The notes: generated by a model from the sequence alone, not told the origin. A DNA stretch of 34,860 nt from Clostridia bacterium (GCA_029061155.1 JAIDSQ010000011.1:1-34860), one strand, 5' to 3'. Shown: positions 25,445 to 34,237, numbered from the stretch's first letter. Translations and numbers: made by a program.

Positions 25445-25473
25445 TTGAGTTTTTTTAAAAAGTTTGTTATAAT
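25445..25473 (+). promoter_or_regulatory. recF promoter with extended -10
   Basis: The -35 is TTGAGT (25445-25450), the spacer is 17 nt, and the -10 is a perfect TATAAT (25468-25473) with an extended TGT. Transcription should start near 25480, giving a leader of about 36 nt. Confidence 0.78.
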
Positions 25474-25500
25474 TATAATACAATTCACGTTTAAAATAAA
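25472..25500 (-). promoter_or_regulatory. Candidate dnaA promoter overlapping that of recF
   Basis: On the minus strand TATAAT occupies 25477-25472, sharing two base pairs with the recF -10. A weak -35, TTTATT, lies at 25500-25495 with a 17-nt spacer. The strong -10 supports it; the -35 is poor, so dnaA may need an activator or be weakly expressed. Confidence 0.5.
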
Positions 25501-25515
25501 GTGTTTTTAAGATAA

Positions 25516-26601
25516 ATGCGCATAAAAAATTTAATTTTAAAGAATTTCAGAAATTACGAAAACGAAAGCATTGACTTCACCGACGGACTCAACGTACTGT
25601 TCGGCAGAAACGCGCAGGGCAAAACCAACTGCGCGGAGGCGGTGTTTTATCTTTGCACGGGCACGTCACCGAGGTGCAGAAGGGATAAACAGCTTATCCG
25701 CCACGGTGAAAGCTTTGCCGAAATTTCCGCCGTCGCCGAAGGGCTTTACGGCGATATTACCATAAGCGCAAGAATAAGCGAAAACTCGCGCGAGGTTCGC
25801 CTTAACGGCAACAAGATAACGCGCAACGCCGATATTTTGGGCAACCTTTTCAGCGTGTTCTTTTCCCCGCACGAACTGAGGCTTATTCAGGACGGACCCG
25901 ACGATAGGAGAAGGTTTTTAAACGTTTCCATATCCCAGCTTTCCAAGCCTTACTACGTCGCGCTTTCGCGCTACAATAAAATTTTAGAACAGCGCAATAA
26001 CCTCTTGAAGAACAGGGACACCTCGCTCGTGTTCGACACTCTTCCCGTGTGGGACGAACAGCTTTGCAAGTACGCCGCGGTAATCGCCTACAAGCGCGCG
26101 GAGTTCTGCTCGATGCTTTCACCCATAGCGCGCGACATTCACTCCGAGCTTACCGAGGGCGCGGAAGAGCTTGCAATTTCACCCGAAAGAAAATATTCGG
26201 GCGAAGAGAAGGACATTGCGCAAAAGCTTTTCAAAGACCTTTCAAACAATTACGACAGGGATATCCGTTTGGGCTACACCGCGTCGGGACCCCACCGCGA
26301 CGATCTGGACATAACAATAAACGGCGTTGACGCAAAGGCTTTTGCCTCGCAAGGGCAGACAAGGACAATCGCTCTTTCCATAAAACTTGCCGAGGTGGAA
26401 ATTTTTAAAAAAATGTCGGGCGAATACCCCGTATTGATTTTGGACGACGTTATGAGCGAACTCGATTTACCGAGAAGGAAAAAGCTTGTCGCACGCACGG
26501 GCGGGTTGCAGACAATTTTAACCTGCACCCATGCCGAGCGCGTTCTGTACGGCAAGGCTGTAAATAAAATAAGAGTGGAAGGGGGCAAAATAAAAACGTA
26601 A
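25516..26601 (+). CDS. recF: DNA replication and repair protein RecF
   Basis: This 361-residue ABC-type ATPase binds gapped DNA and helps load RecA. It has Walker A GRNAQGKT (30-37), the RecF stretch GPHRDDL, the signature region SQGQTRT and Walker B LILDDVMSELD. Length matches the family. The ATG has only a weak ribosome site. The usual upstream partner dnaN is absent; the gene starts a rightward operon with a PHP phosphoesterase (1-nt overlap, TAATG) and a VanW-like gene. Confidence 0.96.
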   Translation: MRIKNLILKNFRNYENESIDFTDGLNVLFGRNAQGKTNCAEAVFYLCTGTSPRCRRDKQLIRHGESFAEISAVAEGLYGDITISARISENSREVRLNGNKITRNADILGNLFSVFFSPHELRLIQDGPDDRRRFLNVSISQLSKPYYVALSRYNKILEQRNNLLKNRDTSLVFDTLPVWDEQLCKYAAVIAYKRAEFCSMLSPIARDIHSELTEGAEELAISPERKYSGEEKDIAQKLFKDLSNNYDRDIRLGYTASGPHRDDLDITINGVDAKAFASQGQTRTIALSIKLAEVEIFKKMSGEYPVLILDDVMSELDLPRRKKLVARTGGLQTILTCTHAERVLYGKAVNKIRVEGGKIKT

Positions 26602-27431
26602 TGCTTGCGGATTTACACGTTCATACTTACTATTCTGACGGACTTATGCCGCCCTGTGAAGTTGTTTTAAAAGCCAAGCAAAACGGCGTCGGACTACTTG
26701 CCGTTACCGACCACGACTGCGCCCTCGGCTATGACGAAGTCAAAGAGAACTGCGACCGCCTCGGCGTTAAAACGGTCGGGGGAATCGAAGTTTCGGCGTA
26801 CTTCGGCGACGTAAAAATTCATACTTTGGGCTACAATTTCGACACCAATAAGCCAGAGTTTCAACAGTTTTATAAAAAACTTTACGAAGGTTCTTTAAAG
26901 CGCGCCGAGGACATAATTTCAAAGTTAAATAAAAACGGCGTGGGGATATGCTTTGACGAAGTGGACAAACAGCGCAAAATAAAGAATGCGCCCGTGCACG
27001 GTATGCACATTGCCCGCGCTTTGGCGAACAAGGGTTACTGCAATAAAAACGCGTTTTCCGTCTATTCAAACTATCTTGCATACGGCAAGTGCGCGTATTC
27101 GTGCATATGCCGTCCTTCGCCCGAGGAGGCAATCGAAGTTATCAATGCGTGCGGCGGTTTTACAAGCCTTGCCCACCCCGGCAGAATAGATATGGGAAAG
27201 GACGAACTTTATAATTTCATAAAGCGCCTCAAAGGTGCGGGGCTTGGCGGGATAGAAGCCGTTTATTCTACACATACTGTAAGCGATACGGCATACTATA
27301 AGGAGATTGCAAAGGACTTCGGCTTGATTGTTACGGGCGGTTCGGACACTCATTACGATAGCGGCAGCAGGCGTATAGGAACCCCTTCGTTCTGCCCCGA
27401 CGAAGAACTTGCAAAGGCACTGAAAATTTGA
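26601..27431 (+). CDS. PHP-domain phosphoesterase (TrpH/RNase AM-like)
   Basis: This 276-residue metal-dependent phosphoesterase of the PHP superfamily shows its metal-binding motifs in order: HVH (His6, His8) with Asp13, TDHD (36-39), GIEVSAYFGD, LAHPGRID and GSDTHYD near the C-terminus. Relatives hydrolyse 3',5'-nucleotide bisphosphates or trim RNA 5' ends; the exact substrate here cannot be read from sequence. The start codon overlaps the recF stop by 1 nt and its end overlaps the VanW gene by 4 nt. A link to DNA repair via recF is possible but not shown. Confidence 0.88.
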   Translation: MLADLHVHTYYSDGLMPPCEVVLKAKQNGVGLLAVTDHDCALGYDEVKENCDRLGVKTVGGIEVSAYFGDVKIHTLGYNFDTNKPEFQQFYKKLYEGSLKRAEDIISKLNKNGVGICFDEVDKQRKIKNAPVHGMHIARALANKGYCNKNAFSVYSNYLAYGKCAYSCICRPSPEEAIEVINACGGFTSLAHPGRIDMGKDELYNFIKRLKGAGLGGIEAVYSTHTVSDTAYYKEIAKDFGLIVTGGSDTHYDSGSRRIGTPSFCPDEELAKALKI

Positions 27432-28687
27432 AACGTAGAATTTTACTTAAGCTTAATTTACTTATATTTATGCTCGCACTGTCTGCGGGCATATTTTTTA
27501 CCTGCGGTTTTTTCATAAAAGTTCCAAAGGGCGTTACCGTAAACAACGTTGAGATAGGCGGACTTTCACGCAATAACGCGGTGTGCGCCGTACGTAAAAA
27601 TATCGAGGACGGACTTAAACAAAAAAAGCTCATTGTTCACGGCAAAGTGGGGGAGTATTCCTTCACCTATCCCGAAATAGGCTATAAGGACAACGTGCGC
27701 GAAATTGTGGAAAACGCGCAAAAGGGCGGAAGTTATACCGCCGATATCAGCTGTTATTTAAACGGCTTGACGGAGATTGCCTCGTATATATGCGCCGACG
27801 AAAGTAAACCGCCTGTCGAGCCTTACGCAATTTTCAATCCATACGGCCAGCCCTTTACTTATGTAGACGGTGAAAACGGCGCACAGGCGGATAAACAAAA
27901 ACTTGTTTACGATATAAAAAATTCGCTTAAAAATTCGTTTGACGAGGTATATGTGGCAGTCAATGAGTTAAGACCTCAAAAAACGCTTGAAGACGTGTAT
28001 GGAGATACCAAGCTTTTAACTTCGTTTACGACCTATTTTGACGGCTCGAATACCGACCGTGCGCACAATATTTATCTTGCCTCGCAAAAGATAAACGGCT
28101 GTATTTTAAATGACGGTGAAGAGTTTTCGTTCAATAATACTGTGGGGGTAAGGAGTGAAGAGCGTGGGTTCAGACCGGCAAAGATAATCGAAAACGGCGA
28201 GTTTGTCGAAGGCGTTGGCGGCGGCGTGTGTCAGGTCAGCACAACGCTGTATAACGCCGCGTTGCGCGCGGGCTGCGCAATTACGGAATACCACGCCCAT
28301 TCGCTTGCCGTAAGCTACGTTCCGCCGTCCTTTGACGCAATGGTAAGCGGAACGGTGTACGACTTGAAGTTTAAAAACGTTACGGGAAATTCGCTGTTCA
28401 TCCGCGCATATGCGGGGGACAACTACGTTAAATTCACAATTTACGGCAGGGGCGACGGCGCGCAGTACGATATGATGTCGCGCGTCACGGCGTCTATCCC
28501 CGCCCCCGAAGAAACCACTTCCGACCAGACTCTTGTAAAGGAGGGCAGGGATGGAACAAAGAGCGAGGCTTTCCTCACCGTAACGCGCGACGGCAAAATG
28601 AAAACCGTGCTTTTAAGGCGGGACAGTTACGCGCCAGTCAAGCGCGTAGTGCTTGAAGAGGCTGAGACGGAAGAAGGCGGGGAGTAA
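27428..28687 (+). CDS. VanW-family cell-envelope protein
   Basis: This 419-residue protein has one N-terminal membrane anchor (about 8-30), an extracellular domain like the putative peptidoglycan-binding domain often found before VanW (about 35-190), then the VanW domain with FSFNNTVG, GGGVCQVSTTLYNAALRAG and the following AEYHAHS-type motif (here TEYHAHS). VanW-like proteins are common in Clostridia and named from a vancomycin-resistance cluster, but their function is not settled. The start is TTG, overlapping the PHP gene stop by 4 nt, with AAAGG about 10 nt upstream. A terminator stem begins within its last codons. Confidence 0.88.
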   Translation: MKRRILLKLNLLIFMLALSAGIFFTCGFFIKVPKGVTVNNVEIGGLSRNNAVCAVRKNIEDGLKQKKLIVHGKVGEYSFTYPEIGYKDNVREIVENAQKGGSYTADISCYLNGLTEIASYICADESKPPVEPYAIFNPYGQPFTYVDGENGAQADKQKLVYDIKNSLKNSFDEVYVAVNELRPQKTLEDVYGDTKLLTSFTTYFDGSNTDRAHNIYLASQKINGCILNDGEEFSFNNTVGVRSEERGFRPAKIIENGEFVEGVGGGVCQVSTTLYNAALRAGCAITEYHAHSLAVSYVPPSFDAMVSGTVYDLKFKNVTGNSLFIRAYAGDNYVKFTIYGRGDGAQYDMMSRVTASIPAPEETTSDQTLVKEGRDGTKSEAFLTVTRDGKMKTVLLRRDSYAPVKRVVLEEAETEEGGE

Positions 28688-28706
28688 AATTTTTACCCGC
28701 CTTTTT
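28674..28706 (+). terminator. Terminator overlapping the VanW gene stop
   Basis: An 8-bp stem (28674-28681 with 28696-28703) plus TTTTT ends the recF-PHP-vanW operon. The left arm lies inside the coding sequence before the stop codon at 28685-28687. Confidence 0.82.
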
Positions 28707-28708
28707 GA

Positions 28709-28737
28709 TTGTCTTTTTTTTAGCCGTATGATATAAT
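28709..28737 (+). promoter_or_regulatory. Promoter of plsX-rnc-smc-ftsY
   Basis: The -35 is TTGTCT (28709-28714), the spacer is 17 nt, and the -10 is TATAAT (28732-28737) with an extended TGA. It starts immediately after the preceding terminator. The leader is about 20 nt with GGGG 5 nt before the plsX ATG. Confidence 0.78.
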
Positions 28738-28764
28738 GTTAAAAGACAAATTTTCGGGGTTTTT

Positions 28765-29799
28765 ATGATTAAGATAATTTTGGACGCAATGGGCGGTGAT
28801 AACGCCCCTTACGCAACCGTTGCGGGCGCGGTGCAGGCGCTTGAAAAAGATAAACAGCTTTACCTCGTTTTAACGGGCAGGCAGGGCGATATAGAAAGAG
28901 AACTTAAAAAGTACAAGTACGACAAATCGCGCTTGGAAATTGTCGACTGCCCCGACGTAATCGATATGAACGACAGCCCCACCGAGGCGGTAAAAAGAAG
29001 ACAGTCCTCGCTTATGGCTGCGTACTGGCTTTTGAAGAAAGAAGACGATATCTGCGGTATGGTGACCGCGGGTTCGACGGGCGCTACAATAGTAGGCGGA
29101 CAGCTCATTCTCGGAAGGATCAGGGGAATTAAACGCCCCGCGCTTTGCCCCGCTATTCCCAATTCGAGGGGAGGTGTAACTCTTCTTGTGGACTGCGGCG
29201 CCAACGCAGAGTGCAAGAGTATAATGCTTTGTCAGTTCGCGGTGCTCGGTACGGCGTACGCCAAGGCGGGGTTCGGCATTAAAACCCCCAAAGTAGGACT
29301 TTTGAACAACGGCACTGAAGAACACAAGGGCGACCCTTTAAGGCAGGAAACTTACAAAATTCTGTCCGAGATGAAGGGTATCGATTTTATAGGCAACGTC
29401 GAAGGCAGGGATATAATGCTCGGCGAATGTGACGTTGTCGTTGCCGACGGATTTTCGGGCAATATAGCATTGAAGTCAATGGAAGGCTGCGGAAAGCTCG
29501 TTTTGGGAGTTTTAAAGAGCGAGATAAAATCTTCGCTTTCCTCAAAGATAGGATATCTGTTTATGCGCAAGGCGCTTAAGCGTATGCGCGCAAAACTCGA
29601 TTTTGACAAGTACGGAGGCGCGCTTTTGCTCGGGCTTAAAAAGCCGGTAATAAAAAGCCACGGTTCGTCCAAGCCCGAATCGGTTGCAAACTCTATTGCA
29701 AACGCGGCGTCGATTTACCGCGGAAACTTAATCCCCGCGGTTGAAGAACTTTTACAGAGCGCGGATTTGGACTCGCTTTCGGTAAATCAGGATGATTGA
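28765..29799 (+). CDS. plsX: Phosphate acyltransferase PlsX
   Basis: This 344-residue enzyme makes acyl phosphate from acyl-ACP for phospholipid synthesis. The family start LDAMGGDNAP (about 6-15), the middle DCGANAE and LLNNGTEEHKGDPLRQ stretches are all present, and length is typical. It is peripheral-membrane or cytosolic. In many Bacillota plsX is followed by fabD, fabG and acpP; here rnc follows directly with an 8-nt overlap, so those lipid genes must be elsewhere. It is transcribed from its own extended -10 promoter. Confidence 0.96.
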   Translation: MIKIILDAMGGDNAPYATVAGAVQALEKDKQLYLVLTGRQGDIERELKKYKYDKSRLEIVDCPDVIDMNDSPTEAVKRRQSSLMAAYWLLKKEDDICGMVTAGSTGATIVGGQLILGRIRGIKRPALCPAIPNSRGGVTLLVDCGANAECKSIMLCQFAVLGTAYAKAGFGIKTPKVGLLNNGTEEHKGDPLRQETYKILSEMKGIDFIGNVEGRDIMLGECDVVVADGFSGNIALKSMEGCGKLVLGVLKSEIKSSLSSKIGYLFMRKALKRMRAKLDFDKYGGALLLGLKKPVIKSHGSSKPESVANSIANAASIYRGNLIPAVEELLQSADLDSLSVNQDD

Positions 29800-30421
29800 T
29801 AAAGCCGAGAAAGCCATAGGCTATACCTTTAAAGACAAAAACTTATTAAAGCGCGCGCTTACGCTTGCATCTGCGTCCGAGGATAACAACCAGCTTCTGG
29901 AATTTTTCGGCGACGCAATTTTAGAGTTTATCGTTTCCGAAAAGATATTTTCCGAGGGCGCGTCCGAAGGCGAGCTTACTGACAGACGCAAAAGCCTTGT
30001 TTCCGATAACGCGCTTGCGCCCGTTTCTAAAAAGCTGGGGCTTGACAAGCTTTTGATACGCGGCAAAAACGACACGGCGAATAAAAAGGCGGTCCCCTCC
30101 GCATACGAGGCGGTTACCGCGGCAATATACCTTGACGGCGGTATGGACGCGGCAAAAAATTTCGTTTTGCGCACGCTTGATTTTTATGGCACGCCGGAGG
30201 CGGTTATAAACTATAAAGGCGCGTTGCAGGAAATCGTTCAGTCGCAGGGACAGGCTTTGCCGGAGTATTCGAGGCGCGATTTGGGCGATAAGTACAGCCA
30301 CAAATTCGAGGTAACGGTTAAAGTGTTCGGCAAAGAATTTACGGGCATAGCCGACAACGCCAAGACCGCCGAACAATCCGCCGCCAGACAAGCCGTGGAA
30401 TATTACGAAAATCAAAAATAA
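29792..30421 (+). CDS. rnc: Ribonuclease III with altered active-site residues
   Basis: This 209-residue double-strand RNA endonuclease has an N-terminal RNase III domain (signature NQLLEFFGDAIL, 33-44) and a C-terminal dsRNA-binding domain (from about 140, KGALQEIVQSQGQALPEY). Two positions are unusual: Gln34 replaces the Glu of the usual NERLEFLGD, and Ser103 replaces the Asp of the usual D-x-x-E (E. coli Asp114), while Glu37, Asp41 and Glu106 remain. The protein is also slightly short. It may have reduced activity or altered metal use. It is positioned between plsX and smc as usual in Bacillota; a 201-nt hairpin-rich gap precedes smc. Confidence 0.93.
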   Translation: MIDKAEKAIGYTFKDKNLLKRALTLASASEDNNQLLEFFGDAILEFIVSEKIFSEGASEGELTDRRKSLVSDNALAPVSKKLGLDKLLIRGKNDTANKKAVPSAYEAVTAAIYLDGGMDAAKNFVLRTLDFYGTPEAVINYKGALQEIVQSQGQALPEYSRRDLGDKYSHKFEVTVKVFGKEFTGIADNAKTAEQSAARQAVEYYENQK

Positions 30422-30576
30422 TTTTTAAATAAATTAACGGCACAAGCAAAACCGCGCTTTTGCGCAGTGCGCCCCAATTTGCGAAAACTTTCGCCTCGGC
30501 GGGGTGAATGCCCGCAATTATATAACTGAGTGCCCTTAATATTGCGGGCAGAGGGCGAGAAGTCCTAAAAATCACG
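30422..30576 (+). other. Hairpin-rich rnc-smc intergenic region
   Basis: The core (about 30441-30563) is GC-rich and holds several possible stems: GCGC/GCGC at 30454-30465, GCGAA/TTCGC at 30481-30494 enclosed by CCCC (30472-30475) with GGGG (30501-30504), and a 9-bp stem 30510-30518 with 30541-30549. A rival helix, 30531-30537 with 30551-30557, is mutually exclusive with the 9-bp stem. No U-run terminator or credible coding frame is seen. It could be a structured leader of smc or a dispersed repeat. Confidence 0.4.
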
Positions 30577-30610
30577 AAATTTTCAGACATCATCGAACGT
30601 CTGAAAATTT
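30577..30610 (+). promoter_or_regulatory. Perfect 12-bp inverted repeat before the smc ribosome site
   Basis: Arms 30577-30588 and 30599-30610 are perfectly complementary with a 10-nt loop, ending 3 nt before GAGGAG (30613-30618). No T-run follows. It may be an operator, an RNase III-cleavable hairpin, or a control of ribosome access to smc. Confidence 0.5.
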
Positions 30611-30622
30611 GTGAGGAGAATT

Positions 30623-33600
30623 ATGAACAATTTTAAGCAAATTCAACTTGTAGGTTTTAAATCATTTGCGGATAAAACGACTATACCCCTCGGCGAGGGC
30701 GTAACCTGTATAGTCGGTCCTAACGGCTGCGGTAAATCGAACGTAGCCGACGCTATCCGCTGGGTTTTAGGTGAACAGTCTGCAAAAATGATGCGCGGTT
30801 CGCAGATGATGGACGTCATATTCGGCGGCACCGAGGCGCGCCGTCAGATGTCATTTTGCGAAGTAACGCTTACGTTCAACAACACTAACCGCATATTCGA
30901 TATCGATTGCGACGAAGTCGAAATGACCCGCCGTCTTTACAGGAGCGGCGACAGCGAATACCTCTTAAATAAACAGCCTTCGCGTATGAAAGTCTTGACG
31001 GGACTTTTGCACGGCGCGGGCGCGGCGAAGGAAGGCTATTCCATTATCGGTCAGGGCAGAATCGAACAGATTATGAACGCCAAACCCGAGGACAGGCGTT
31101 CCATATTTGAAGAGGCTACGGGTATTGTAATATTCAAGGATAGAAAAGCCGACGCGGAAAGAAAACTCAACGCCTCCAAGGACAACCTCTACGTGTTCAC
31201 GCAGAGAATGCAGGAAGTGGAAAGGCAGATAGGACCCCTCAAAAAGGCGTCCGAAAACGCGCTTAAGTACAGAGAACTTTACGCGGCGCTCCGCCACCAC
31301 GAAATGAACTTATACATAAGCCGTCACGACAGCGCAGAAGGCGAAAAAGAGGCTATAAACACAAAGGCGTACGAAGTGGCGAAAAAGATATCGGAAGTAA
31401 CGGCGCGTTCGGAAAAGCTTTTGTCCGAATATCAGACAAGGCGCGACGAAATTGCGCAGGCTGACTTGCAGTTACAGGATCTGAATGAACGCCTGCGCCG
31501 CTATGAAGTAGGCATCGAGCACAGGAGCGGCGAATCCAAACTATTCACCGAAAAGGCGCGTTCGGTCAAGGCAAAGCTTGCCTCTGCGCAGGAGGATATC
31601 GCATACTCAACAAAGCGTATTGACGAGATTGACAGGGAGATAAGGCGCAGCGAGGCATACGCCTCCAAGAACAGCGAAAGGATATCTTCCCTTCGCGCGT
31701 CCTCCGACCTTTTCCGCGCCGAGATTGACGAGCTTTCTTCGAGAATTGCCGATTACGAATATATGACGGGCGAACACAGAAAGAAGGTTCTGGACACGTT
31801 CAAAGACCTTTCGGATATGCGTCAGAATATGGGCTCGCTTTCGGCGCAGAAAGATTTATTAAAAGAACGCCTTGCCGAAATCCGCGCGGAAATGGAAAAA
31901 ATCCACGCCCGCCGCGACGAGCTTAAAAGTGAGTACGACGAGTGCATTGCAAGAAGTAAAGATATAAACAGCTTACTCGGCAACGAAAACGAACTTTTGG
32001 AACAAGCCGAGAAAAAGACGGCTGACGCCGAAGAAAAAATTCAACAGCTTATAAGACAGATTTACGACACGCAGGCGCAGATTGCAAGCTTAAACGACAG
32101 CTTAACCACTTGCCGCGCACTCCGCGACAGGTTCGACGGCTACGTGTATTCCGTCAAAAAACTTATGTCCGACGCGAGGAGCGACCTTGTGCTTTCCGAG
32201 AAGGTGGAAGGCTTAATTGCAGATATCGTCCGCTGTGACGGCGAGTACGAAGTCGCAATAGAAACGGCGTTCGGCGGTGCTATGCAGAACGTAATCACCC
32301 GCACTCGCGACGACGCAAGGTATTTAATTGAGCATTTAAAGCGCACGAGGGGCGGTCAGGTCACCTTCCTTCCCATAGACGCGCTACGCCCGAGAATAGA
32401 GAGCGATATGATAAAGTCGGCAGTCCGCGATACGGGCGCAATAGGCTTTGCAATCAACCTCGTCAAGTTCGACAGAAAGTTTGAAAACGTTATACATAAC
32501 CTTCTGGGCAACACCCTTATAGTAGACAATATTCAGAACGCAACTCAAATTGCAAGAAGATACCCGCGCGCCTTCAAGATAGTCACCCTCGACGGCGACG
32601 TAATTTCGACGACTGGTTCAATGACGGGCGGTTCACGCCGTGAAATCGCGGGCAACCTGCTTGCAAACGAAAGGCGTATAAAAGAAATAGAAGATAATAT
32701 TTCAGATAAGAAATCATTCTTAAACCGCGCAACCGCAAGACGCGGCGAGCTTGACGAAAAAAAGGCGCAGGCGGTCACCGAGCAGCAGTCGCTTATAAAG
32801 AGATTGCAGGACGCGCGCTTGGAGCTTGCTACGTTTACCGAAAAGCAGTCCTCGCTGTTAAAGAGCGTGACGAGCGCGGAAAGCGAATACGGCGCATACG
32901 GTCAGTCTTTAAAGGCTTTGGAAGACAGGCTTTTGAGTCTCGACAGCGAGTACAGCGGTGTATCCAAGGGCGCAAGCGATTTGTCGGCGCAGTCGGATAA
33001 AGCGTCGTCGGCAATCGACGATATGAGCGCGGAGTACGACAAACTTACCGCCGAGCGCGCCGAAAAGACGGAAAAACTCAACGATATGCTCGTTGAAACG
33101 GCGTCGCTTGAAAGCGCGTTGAAATCGGGCGCGGACAACGTTACAAGGCTCAACGGCGAGCGCGAAACGCTTACCGCCCGCCTTGAAAAGACAAAGGCAA
33201 GTATTCCGCAGATAGAAGAGGAAATGAAGACGTTCACCCGTCAGGCACAGCAGGCGGCGCTTTCCGCGGAGGAGCAGGAAGTTGTTGCCGACCTTACGAG
33301 ACAGGTTAACGAAATTCACGAAAAGAAGGACGAGCTGAACAAGCGCATAGTGCAGTTTGACGTTGAAAGACTCAACGCGTACAAGGAAAAGGAAGAGCTT
33401 ACAAAACAGCAGAGTATGTATGCACTTGCACTTCAGAAGATAGACAGCGACCTCGAATATTTACAGACGCGTATTCAGGAAGAGTACGGCGAGGATTACG
33501 AGGGCTGCTTAAAGTACAAGGAAGATGGTTACGATACTTCTCAATCGGGTCAGACAATAGCTAACTTAAAGAGGTCGATAACAAATCTCGGACCCGTCAA

Positions 33601-34222
33601 CCACAACGCGATTGAGGAGTACGACGAGCTTTCCGCCCGCTACGAAAAGATGACGGCGGAAAAGGAAGACCTTGAAAAAGCCATTCAGGATCTTACCGTT
33701 GCGCTTGACGACATACGCGCGGAAATGCTGAGGATATTCAACGAAGGTTTCAACATAATCTGCGAAAACTTCAAGAGAACGTTCAAAGAACTGTTCGGCG
33801 GCGGCAAAGCCGAACTTCAGCTTGACTACACCGACTGCGACGACCCTTTGAACGCGGGTATAGAAATTGTAGCCTGCCCTCCGGGCAAAAAGCTTACTAA
33901 AATTTCACTGCTGTCGGGCGGTGAGCGCGCGCTTACGGCAATAGCCATTCTGTTTGCTATAATAGGTATGCGCCCCATGCCCTTCTGCGTACTTGACGAA
34001 ATCGAGGCTGCGCTCGACGAGGCTAACGTAGCCCGCTATGCAAAATACCTTAAAAAGTTTGCAAAGCAGACTCAGTTCATAGTAATAACGCACAGAAAGC
34101 CCACCATGGAAAACGCCGATATACTCTTCGGTGTAACCATGGAAGAAAAGGGCGTTTCCAAGATAGTATCAGTAAAACTTTCAGAAGTTGAAAGTAAATT
34201 GGGTGGAGATACTATAACTTAA
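30623..34222 (+). CDS. smc: Chromosome partition protein SMC
   Basis: This 1199-residue ATPase forms ring dimers that, with ScpA and ScpB, extrude and organise chromosomal DNA. The N-terminal head has Walker A GPNGCGKS (32-39); coiled coils follow (about 165-510), then the hinge (about 520-670, with FGGAMQNVI and MTGGSR), a second coiled coil (about 680-1030), and the C-terminal head with signature LSGGE (1097-1101) and Walker B LDEIEAALDE (Asp1125, Glu1126). ATG at 30623 is chosen over GTG at 30611 because the GAGGAG site lies between them. ftsY begins 15 nt downstream. Confidence 0.97.
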   Translation: MNNFKQIQLVGFKSFADKTTIPLGEGVTCIVGPNGCGKSNVADAIRWVLGEQSAKMMRGSQMMDVIFGGTEARRQMSFCEVTLTFNNTNRIFDIDCDEVEMTRRLYRSGDSEYLLNKQPSRMKVLTGLLHGAGAAKEGYSIIGQGRIEQIMNAKPEDRRSIFEEATGIVIFKDRKADAERKLNASKDNLYVFTQRMQEVERQIGPLKKASENALKYRELYAALRHHEMNLYISRHDSAEGEKEAINTKAYEVAKKISEVTARSEKLLSEYQTRRDEIAQADLQLQDLNERLRRYEVGIEHRSGESKLFTEKARSVKAKLASAQEDIAYSTKRIDEIDREIRRSEAYASKNSERISSLRASSDLFRAEIDELSSRIADYEYMTGEHRKKVLDTFKDLSDMRQNMGSLSAQKDLLKERLAEIRAEMEKIHARRDELKSEYDECIARSKDINSLLGNENELLEQAEKKTADAEEKIQQLIRQIYDTQAQIASLNDSLTTCRALRDRFDGYVYSVKKLMSDARSDLVLSEKVEGLIADIVRCDGEYEVAIETAFGGAMQNVITRTRDDARYLIEHLKRTRGGQVTFLPIDALRPRIESDMIKSAVRDTGAIGFAINLVKFDRKFENVIHNLLGNTLIVDNIQNATQIARRYPRAFKIVTLDGDVISTTGSMTGGSRREIAGNLLANERRIKEIEDNISDKKSFLNRATARRGELDEKKAQAVTEQQSLIKRLQDARLELATFTEKQSSLLKSVTSAESEYGAYGQSLKALEDRLLSLDSEYSGVSKGASDLSAQSDKASSAIDDMSAEYDKLTAERAEKTEKLNDMLVETASLESALKSGADNVTRLNGERETLTARLEKTKASIPQIEEEMKTFTRQAQQAALSAEEQEVVADLTRQVNEIHEKKDELNKRIVQFDVERLNAYKEKEELTKQQSMYALALQKIDSDLEYLQTRIQEEYGEDYEGCLKYKEDGYDTSQSGQTIANLKRSITNLGPVNHNAIEEYDELSARYEKMTAEKEDLEKAIQDLTVALDDIRAEMLRIFNEGFNIICENFKRTFKELFGGGKAELQLDYTDCDDPLNAGIEIVACPPGKKLTKISLLSGGERALTAIAILFAIIGMRPMPFCVLDEIEAALDEANVARYAKYLKKFAKQTQFIVITHRKPTMENADILFGVTMEEKGVSKIVSVKLSEVESKLGGDTIT

Positions 34223-34237
34223 TTAAAAGGTTGATAT

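Noticed and set aside
25427-25515. oriC at the dnaA-recF gap
   Set aside because: No cluster of TTATCCACA-like DnaA boxes is present in the gap, and isolated near-matches elsewhere are not clustered.
30510-30557. H-type pseudoknot in the rnc-smc spacer
   Set aside because: The second helix would need a 1-nt connector (30550) to span the 9-bp first stem, which is not feasible. The two helices are better seen as alternatives.
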